Below the pieces are notes generated by a model, which was given only the letters and a program-made list of their open reading frames with translations, searched no databases and had not been told where the DNA came from. A DNA stretch of 12,812 nucleotides from Cephalothrix spiralis (Eukaryota > Nemertea > Palaeonemertea > Archinemertea > Cephalotrichidae): NCBI GenBank assembly GCA_032353305.1, contig JAUCNG010224413.1, positions 1-12,812 on the forward strand. The letters are read 5' to 3'. Of the stretch, positions 1-9,400 are shown in pieces. Each line of letters starts with the position of its first letter. The first letter of the stretch is position 1. A program made the position numbers and the translations under genes.

Positions 1-274
1 TGTTATCGCAATCACTTTTGTGATTCGATGTCAGCGTAGAATCAAGCATACTGAAGCAGTGTCATATAATTTAGAAGGCCGATCTCAAAATTAAGGACAC
101 TGCGTAGGAGCGGAGCTCAGCTTTCCGCATCCCGATTTTGATAACCTTCAATTTCCCGATTCGAATGAGAAAATTTATATCCCGCCCGATGAAAAAACCC
201 ATTATCTGCTTCGCGATATTAACTTCTATGTAACCCTTCTAAAACTTCAATGATAAACTTCTTTTCCCCCGCAG
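1..274 (+). other. 3' part of an upstream intron
   Basis: There is no open frame that continues into exon 1, and a polypyrimidine tract leads to the acceptor at 272-274. A 6-bp hairpin (AATCAC-TTTT-GTGATT) lies near position 10. The short motif TCCCG recurs three times around 130-190. Nothing else is recognisable. Confidence 0.6.
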
Positions 275-400
275 GAATTGGACATATCAAACCAGTGTAT
301 TGGACCCCAAGGCTTCCGTATTATAATGCTGGCCTTAGCAAGCAACACCACCATAATTCGTGTCAATGTCAGTGGAAACAGGTCTGACACTGACAGTGCT
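275..400 (+). CDS. LRR gene, exon 1 of those visible
   Basis: The acceptor is a good pyrimidine tract ending in CAG at 272-274, and the donor is GTAAGT at 401. The exon is 42 codons, phase 0 at both ends. It starts inside an LRR core (ELDISN) whose leading Leu must lie in an upstream exon outside the window, so the gene is incomplete here. It carries one full repeat and the core of the next (IIRVNVSGN, residues 27-35). Confidence 0.85.
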
Positions 401-3400
401 GTAAGTATTATCTTGCAATCTGGACCTTTTTTGTGACAAGGGCAGAAAGTAGACCCTATTGTTTTTTTGTAACTATTTGACTTATCCTTTTGCACCGTAT
501 TTTTGCACCGTATTTTTTGCATCATGTGTATATTATGTTTAGCACCACAGAGAAACACGCGATAAGTGCTTGCACTTTTTTGTCAATCTGATCTTGAATT
601 TATATGTACATGTAGTTCATTAATCCCGTTGCTCATGCGCACTTCTGGTCCACATTTTTGTATGACCACGCAAAAACGTTTGATTGGGGACATGTACCAT
701 ATTGACCCATTTATATTTTAAGACGTCATACAAAAATTGCGCACCCTATTGGCGATTATGTTGTTTTGCTGGTTTTACTGCTAGGAGCGCATTTGAATAT
801 TTTAAGCTAGCTATTTCAACTCATTATAACATAGTGTCACACAATATGAAATCAAAAATCCAATACCATTAGCGGTTTAGGCTGTACTGAAACCAGCAAA
901 ACAACATTTTCGCCGATAGGGGGCGCAAATTTTGCATGACGACTTAAAAAACTGATATGGGCTGGAGATTTTGTTCAAGCTTTCCAAATATATACTTAAT
1001 CGTTTGCCATTCAAATACAACCGTAGTGCAATGAATCAGCGTGAGGCAATGGCTCAGTTGAGACATCTGAAGTTCGGATGTTCGACCCCCATCAAATCAT
1101 TCATATTTTTTTCTTCTTCAAATAATAAGGTCAGAATTTGTTTATTACACTTCTTTTAATTTTTAGAAAAGCTGAATTTTATTGAAAATAAAAATATCTT
1201 GTTTAAATTTTTATAGTGGGCCAATGTCTTTTATTTCAGACCTCTGTTGGGCAGATGTTGGCTAAAAATTCAAGTCTTCAATATCTAGATATCTCTGACA
1301 ATTATCTAGGAAAGGATTTCTTATCAAGATCTATTGGTCCAGTTATGAAGGATAACACATCTTTAAAGGGCTTAAGGTAGGTGAGCTACGCACAGGTCAA
1401 AGAAATTCAGTGTGTGCGCGCGGCGTTGTTATTGTGGTGAGGGCATCAGCCTTAAAATCCGGGGTCCGAATCCCAGGCGTTCTCCATCATTTTCAATCGT
1501 GAAGAGCCTAAAGTTCCCTGGGTGAATCACCCGACTCGGTCAGGTTACATGTAAGTGCGTAGAGTATGATCAGGGATCCCCCTACTTCGGGGTCAACCGG
1601 CTTAGGTTTGGTATATAGAACAAAATGACTTGATAACTGGCGCTTTATAAGCCCAGTGACCGGTCGCTTTCGCTGGCAACTCCAGAGCTGGCAACTCTGG
1701 AGTTGCCAGCGAAAGCGACCGGTCACTGGGCTTATAAAGCGCAGGGGTTGAGAATGCATATGTCAATCAGGGAGCGCCTCATTCGCAAATCATATGGAGT
1801 AATTATCAGTTTATATATGACTTATATCCGAAACTGCGCTGCCTCGCCAGCACACCCGGTAAATTTGCGCCAAAGGCGCTGTGTATCGGGGGCCGTACTC
1901 ATTGCACAGCTGCCGAATACAATAAATTCCAATCCGGGTAAATCGCGGATGCATATTACCATTAAGATGTTACCATGCAGTGCTCATTTTTTATGTTTTA
2001 AATGCTTTTGTAGTAATAAACATATCTATTAAAACAAACTTATTATCTTAGATCTAAAAGCGGCTGTTTTAATTACGATGTATTTTATTCTCAAATTTTA
2101 ACGATCTATTCAATTCTGCAATTTTTTTATTTCCCGAGTCACAGTTTGTACGACAGAAATGACGTTTTGTATTTAGATTAAAGTCGTAAACCATGTCATG
2201 CTTAGTATTCTATCTTTATTAACATAATATTTTATATTGTTTGTTTGTTAAATGTATGCAAAAATAGTTTTTGCATCTTCAAAAATTAGGACAATGATCA
2301 TCAATGCCAAGAATATCATTAAACACAATGACCAAATTATTTTGTATGAATTCCTGGAACAAGTTAAAAATTCAATTAATTTTAATATTTCAAATTTTTT
2401 ACGATGACGTCACGACGGGGCCTACCCGCTATTCCCCGTATCCGATGTTGCCCGTACCCGGTGGTGTTCCCCGGCCCGATGTTCCCCGGTACCTGTGTTC
2501 CCCCATTTTCTAAAGAGGGTTCTATGTTCCCCCGATCTAAAGGATACCCGATGTTCCCCGTATCCGGTGATCCCAGTCGGGTATGTGGGCTCGCCCCGAT
2601 TTCTTACCACATATACCTCTTATAAATTATACAGGGGGTGCGGGCCCCTGCGGGGGCTCGCCCAACCTCTCACAATACATGTATACCTTTTATAAAGTGT
2701 GGGGAACTCCGGGACGGGGAACACCAGATACGGGGAACAGCGGGTACCCTTTAGATCGGGGGAACATAGAACCCGCTTTAGAAATGGGGGAACACCGGTA
2801 CCGGGGAACATCGGGCCGGGGAACACCGGGAACGGGGAACACCGACCCTTGGGAACAACGTTATTAAAGTTGCCTTCAGGCTGCGTCCATATGTTATACT
2901 CAAATTTTTGTAACTTTTTTTATTCAGGATGCGAAGTTGTGGTTCTACTGATCTACGCCTTCTGCTTGAAAGTTTGAAGGGTAACAAAATATTGTGTGAC
3001 CTTGACCTCAGCTCCAACGATGTCACTGACGGAAAACAGATCGGTACCCTTCTTGGCGATGCACTTTCTGTAAGTATAAAAAGACAAATTTAAGCATGAT
3101 CATGGATCTGTTCAGCGGCTGGCAACTGAATAATAAAGGTAACGCAATCCAATCAAAAGGGCGGGGTTCGAGACTAAATGGGCACGAATACAGTACTAGA
3201 TACTGGTCTTGCTGGGTGGCAATTGGACAGTATAAATACGTGGAACTTGCTTAACGCTGTCCCTCCCTTTAGGGTAAAGCGGATGGGATTTTTGAATCCC
3301 AGAATCTCGTGTGCTTTTCTGAGGTGATCCGCCCTCGATTGTCATTTCACGGAAGCGGATCCGTAATACAATTGATTAAAAAATGTCTGGGGTATAAAAA

Positions 3401-6400
3401 CGGTCAGGGCCAGCACTGCCCAGCAGGAACAGATATGATATGAATTGATATGATACTGTCTTCTATTTTTACAGCAACCTGAATGTGCTCTGACAAACAT
3501 CGTTATTAAGAACTGCTGTTGCAAGAAAGATGGAATGGCGGCTTTCTTCGATGGAGTCAAAAACAACAAACTGCTGAAATCAATTAACGTTGGTGGGAAT
3601 GAGGTATGAGATACAAAAGTAATTCACATGAGGAACATGAAGTTCCGTCACTTCAATTTTCCGAAGTTTGCATGCCTGAGTCGCGCCGAATTGGTCGTGT
3701 TTTTTTTCCATAGTGATTAGTGAACCTACAAATTTTAAGACATAGAGATTTATGACAATAGAGGAACTATTAGGTTAGTCCCTAGACTGGGCGCCAGCAT
3801 GCGGGGCCGCGCGCCAGCCGTGAACCCGGAGCATACATTTCATACTTCGGGAACATGTACCGGCGTGCGGGGGTTCAGCCTAGGGACCAGCCTGTAAAGC
3901 TACAACAAACTTCTTAAATATAAATAGCGACTAATAAATCAAGGATTGGCAGTGGAATGGCACTTTTTATTAATTATGAATCTGACATTTCTTAATCATT
4001 TATTAACATTATATCATTTGTTTTTACAAAGGACGGTGGTTGGGGCGGAGGCGGGAAAAACTTTTTCAAAGTGTTTCAAACAACACGCTGCAAAATAGAG
4101 GTCGAAAGGAAAAACAGACTAAAAACGTCGCAGTCTGCGCGCGCGTATGTAGCTCGCACCGGAAATTTTTGATACTACGAGAATCCAATGAAGAGATTCA
4201 ATGCGAAAATTGTACGACCCCTATTTTTAAAATTCAAGGAGTCTTAAAACAATTCAAGCTATAATGACTTTTAACAGATTTGATGAGTTTTCAAGGATTT
4301 CAAAGGCTGGCCCTGCACATATACCAGTGTAATATATTTGATTGAACATGACTAACAATTATTTTTCAGATTGGCGAATCGTCAGACCTCGCTACGTATT
4401 TATCACATTGCATTTCACATCCTGCCCTTGAGAGCATCACCTTCCAATCATGCAAGGTCAAGGTAAATGAAGTAAGCGCATCTAACTTCATCAAGCCCAA
4501 AAGTAAAAGTCAACTGAAGGAGCTGAATCTCGCCAACTGCGGCGTCCCGGATAAATTTTTCTTAGCTCTTGCTGGAGGAGTAGGCCCCGGAGCCTTGCAC
4601 GCATTGGAAGAATTGAATCTGTCGGATAATGAAAAGGTGTCAGCTGAATCGTTTAAAGCTTTACATCCAGTATTGGCAGGTAGGTTTAATTGCAAATTTT
4701 ACGCGTACCTGTTAATGTATTTTACTCATGTGACAATTCTTTAGTAAGAATAACTGCAGAATGACCGAGAACGCAACAAATCATTAAATTCCACTAGTGG
4801 ATTAAAATGATTTGGGTCCTTCTGGAATTAGCCTGATCGGCATCTCGAGTGCGCATGTCTAAACAAATACGGAAGTAAATTTTATCGAGATACATAAGTC
4901 CACGTTTCGTATCTTTTGTATACAAAATATCATCACGCGGGCGGTTTTTGGCTTGTAACTCACGAAATACTTGAACTGTATCACAAACATTTGCAGGAAA
5001 TGAAGCCGCTTCTAACGAGATCAAAACTAGTGAGATGGATAGTTTTGATCTCATTAGAAGCGGCTTCATGTCCTGAAATTTTTTGTGATATTGTGATATA
5101 GTTTCAAGTATATCATCACGCGGGCGGTTTTAGGCTTGTAACTCAAGAAATATTTGAACTATATCACTAAAATATCAGGACATGAAGCCGCTTCTAACGA
5201 GATCTCTAGTGAGATTGATAAAATATTAACGCTAAGTCCGTAAATTCGCCAAATTTTCCTATGAGCACAGCCTTTAACATAAAACATATGCGAAATATTT
5301 TATATTTATTGGAATGGTCTACTTATACTGATTAAATGGTGCAGAATGGTGCATGGGATTTTTTGTGATAGCTTTAATTATTGTTGAGTTACAGCACATG
5401 CTAATAAAAAGCATTTGGTTACAGGCAAATAACTGCGCCGGTTGCAAGATTTTGTATGTGTTAAATAGTCAAAGCGCCAATGTTTATCTCTGATTTTATT
5501 CTGAGTGATCACGTGGCACACAGCACTTTTGAATCGATACTTGGATACCGGTGAGGCTTAATATTGAACTTTTATAATCTTTCTCTAACGCAGAACTTCA
5601 AACGGTAGAAACCTCAATTTACATGTTGGCTAAGACCCTGAACGTATACTTCCTGAATTTATTATGACAATTATATAGCGCAGAAAAGAAAAGCAATACA
5701 TGTATGAACATTTGCAACGTTTTAAATGTCTTTGTAGCGCAGACCGACCACTCCACATCATTATGTATATGCGTGCGTTTTATATATTATATTAGATCTT
5801 ATGTTTGAGATACAGAATACATCAATACTTGCAAGTGAAAAGAATTTATAACAATTAGTTTTGATTTCAAAGAGTTGGCCGGCTAGATAAATATGGCCAA
5901 TCACATTGAGCACCATGGAAATGACGTTCCTTTTTATGTATGCTGGAGCTAATAGTGCTGCAATGTGCTAGCCGATAGGATCGCAAAAAAACATATAATT
6001 AAGCGACACAACAAGGCGGGGAAAATATTTTGTTGATCACTAGAGGTCCATGAGAGAGCGCTATGGTGCCCCAGGGGCGGAGAATTTAGCGTTATGACTT
6101 TCATCCCTTGTGGGGATCCTCAAAAGAATCTAGAAAACAAGAAACACTAATAATCTTCCCTGAAATTAAGGTAAACCTAATTTTCTGTTCAAGGACTTCC
6201 ATCAGTGATGGAAATTAATTTTTGAACATTATCTAACATTTATATATCATAAGCTTATTAAATTGTGTTTAAAATAGAGTTTATACAAGAATTGTCATTT
6301 TTGAGATTTTTTGGTGATTTTTGCCAAATTAATGTAGCGCTGTGCAAGTATTTTCCTCATGAAACTCTAGCGTTAAAGGGTTTAACATGTTATATCCAAA

Positions 6401-9400
6401 ATTAGAGATAATTTAAGATTATATTTGTTGTCATTGTTATTATTGTTTTAAGCACTAGCACTTATTATTTATCATTCCAGATGGATCAGAGCCGCCCAAC
6501 CTACAACGTATATTCATAAGCCTAACACCCGCTGACTGGACGCCTGCCTATTTTGATGAAGACCATTACCCTAAACTGCAGCTTTTAGACGTTTCCAAAG
6601 CTAGAATGTGCCCCGAAGCGGTTGGTGGATTAGGTTTTTCAGTGAAAAAAGGTTATATCACAACACTTGTGCTAGATGGACTGAAGTTAGCCGGATCTGA
6701 AGCTTTGAAAAGTTTACTTAGTACGTATCTTATCATAGTTAACGAAGAGCAGGGGTCACAGTTCTCCTAAAATTTTAGGATATCCTAAAAAATGACCATG
6801 CCTCCTAAAATCTCCAAAAATATGACGATTTCTCCTAAAATTTCTCCTAAAATCTCCTAAAATCCTGTTATTTCTCATAAAATTTGATGAAAATGGTTTA
6901 AAAAGTGTAAAGAAAATTCTCGCCTAGCCTCGCTCGGCTACATTTTTATCATTTTAAGTCTATTTGTGCAAATACGGGGGACAAAAATTAAAAACTTATT
7001 ATGGTTAGTGCAAAGATTATATTAATTTATTGAAAAGCAAAATTATTTTGTTTGTAGTAAAGAAAAGTTGATAGAAAATCCACTCATAATATCATAAAGT
7101 CTCATGAATTGCTAGAAAATCTCCTAAAATCTCATAAAATATTGCACAAAAATCTCCTAAATTCTCCTAAAATTAAAAAAAAATCCTAAAATCGAGATAG
7201 CAAAAATGACTGTGAGGCCTGGAAGGGTTAGATTCCGAAAATTCCGATAGCAGCAGAATTAAACAAAACTTATGAACTCTTTAATAATTTTTAAAAAGTT
7301 TTTTGATGTACATTGTATGTCAGGATCGCCAAATGAAGTACCCGGTACTTTTATCAGTGGCGTAACGGCCTTTAGGAAGGTTAGCGCACTTCCTAAGGGC
7401 CCCTGACTTAGGGGGCCCCCGACGAAATTTAACCTGTACTTTTTGATGGTGCGGTTTCTCCCAGTGGCTCCAAGGTTTGAATTACTTTCGGGGCCCCCAA
7501 AAGAGTTCTTAAAGTTAGTCATAAACGCTCGGCGTATATCAGGTATATTCCATGTCATTCATTTCGCTGAATATCTGCCTACGGGAAACAGGCCATTGGT
7601 ATTCATGAAATGTATTTATGCATGAAAATGTCGATTTTAAAAGTCTAGAAGGGCCCCGAGCCCGAAGCGTCCTAACGGCCCCTGATGCTTGCGTTACGCC
7701 ACTGACTTAAATAATTGGATAACAATCCGCCGCTCAGATTAGATCTATTCGAAAAAAATAAAAAATTAGATTTTTTTTAAACAAAGAGCGGGACAGCCAC
7801 CAAAATCATCATTTTTTTTATGCCAAGAATTTATTCGAAAAGTAAAACGGAAAACAATTCCTACTTCAGGTTTTTGGAATCAACATCTTATCGCCCCATT
7901 TTTATGACCAGCCATTTTAATGAAAATGACCCCGATTTGTTCAAAGAAAAAATCCGTAATCTAATCCATTAAAAAAATACCTTAGCATTTTAAGTGTCTA
8001 TTTTTGGGCGAATCAGAAATAGACAGAAAAATATTATATGTCATAATGTTTCTAATAATCTATTGCTTAATTGGCATGTATTCTGTGCTAGCTAATCAAA
8101 TATATCCTTTCGGGTGATGGTGCTTTTAATTTTTTTAGCACGAACCACGCGTGCTTTTTTGGATGAAACCCATTTATAATGTTTGTCTAGGTAAAAAATC
8201 CATATTCTTGTTTCATTTCTAACCCCATTTATCTTTTTCAGAGGTAGAGGGTCCTAAGTTTTTGGAGGTTCTTCGACTAAATGCATGCAGTTTGGCTGAT
8301 GCTGACCTTGAACCCATCAATGCTGCCTTGAAACAAAACTACCCTTTGAAAATGTTGGTTCTGTCGGCGAATCGCTTTACAGATGATGGAATAAAAACCT
8401 TCGTAGCCGCGGTTACAGGAGCTAAATCGTGTCGCCTGGAATCATTGGATCTTTCAGTAAATAGGGTAAGGACATTTATTCTGCTGGTGTTGTAGCGTCC
8501 GTTGTGAGCCCAATAGATGCACACGATAGATGTTAGGATATAGGGCGTCATATGACTGGCTCAAATGGACACTTTATGGTCCGCTTGCTGAGCATTTACA
8601 CTAAGGCCTGTAGACCTACTCTAGTAAACAAGAGGTAGATATCTGTACTCTGTCCATTTATACAACCTTTTGCGCTTATAGCTGAAGTTCTACCATTGTG
8701 TCTAATTCTCAGTCAGTTTTCTGATAAAATGCTACCCCCGTATGTTGTTTTAAGACGAGCCCGTTTGTGAATTAGGGACACTTGGTGTAGCCAGGTGCAA
8801 GCGCGTTAACTAAATCACTAATTACATGGTAGATATCGAACAATGATAATATTTATTCTATTATTCAAAATGGCGGACTTCTTGATCAGGTATAAAAATT
8901 CCCGGAAAAAGAAGTGTACTTTAGCGTGTTCCCCGCACTTTAATCTATTTTCTATATACCGATTAGCAGTGTGATTTTTACCCCGAAGAGAGGGACAGTG
9001 TCCCAATCCAGTTATTTAACCTGACCGAGCCACCCAGGAAGCTATGCGCTGAGGAACTTGCTTAATAAGGATGGAAACGAACCCGGGACCTCCGGATTCA
9101 AAGACCGACGTTCTTCTACTTAACCACCGAGCCACATGCCTACAATAGATAACCACATTACACATTAAAGTCGCGTGCAAAATTTTGTTCGGTCTAATTA
9201 TCTACCTGTAATAGTTTTACAACATAAATGCTAAAATAGCGAGTGATCTGTGGATCACCCCGATCTACGTAAAAACTGCTTCAGCGTGTTGGCGGTACAT
9301 ATAGCGCTCCGGAGCGCATAATATTTTACAGTTTGTAAAAAAACTCTTCCGTTTTTTGCTGATTAGCTGATTTTTTTCTATAAAAATTTTAAAAAATATA

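Larger units (their letters stand above)
1377..2927 (+). other. intron 2 of the LRR gene
   Basis: This non-coding intron is dominated by repeats: a tRNA-like patch around 1433-1473, the perfect hairpin at 1640-1742 and the GC-rich inverted minisatellite at 2442-2844. The segment 1990-2400 is AT-rich with nothing recognisable. The overlapping open frames at 2304-2977 on both strands arise from the GTTCCCC repeat. Confidence 0.75.
6721..8241 (+). other. intron 6 of the LRR gene
   Basis: Non-coding. It contains the TCCTAAAA-rich stretch (6763-7195) and a hAT-type MITE (7355-7704). From 7713 to 8241 the sequence is AT-rich with poly-A and poly-T runs and nothing further that I recognise. Confidence 0.75.

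Noticed and set aside
684-872. Plus-strand open frame in intron 1
   Set aside because: It lies mostly in the foldback element and has no domain or coding character.
971-1159. Plus-strand open frame before exon 2
   Set aside because: No recognisable domain; the exon 1-2 junction keeps phase and LRR spacing without it.
1703-2032. Open frame starting in the perfect hairpin
   Set aside because: It begins within the inverted repeat and shows no protein family or splice-site context.
2304-2977. Several overlapping Pro/Gly-rich open frames on both strands
   Set aside because: They are translations of the GTTCCCC/GGGGAAC array; simultaneous openness in many frames is a repeat effect.
3342-3569. 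Minus-strand open frame
   Set aside because: Antisense shadow of exon 4; the plus-strand LRR frame is better supported.
4040-4264. Basic plus-strand open frame in intron 4
   Set aside because: No known domain; inclusion would break the repeat spanning exons 4 and 5.
4510-4695. Minus-strand open frame
   Set aside because: Antisense shadow of exon 5.
6763-7195. CRISPR-like array
   Set aside because: Units are short, irregularly spaced and lack unique spacers, and the context is a eukaryotic intron.
7259-7625. Open frames on both strands in intron 6
   Set aside because: They fall in and around the hAT-type MITE and are not transposase-like.
3240-9066. Shared 13-mer GGAACTTGCTTAA near 3242 and 9053
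   Set aside because: The flanks do not match and the nearby SINE-like heads point in opposite directions, so chance similarity is more likely.
9070-9141. Functional tRNA gene on the minus strand
   Set aside because: The boxes are present but the acceptor and T stems do not pair well; a SINE head fits better.
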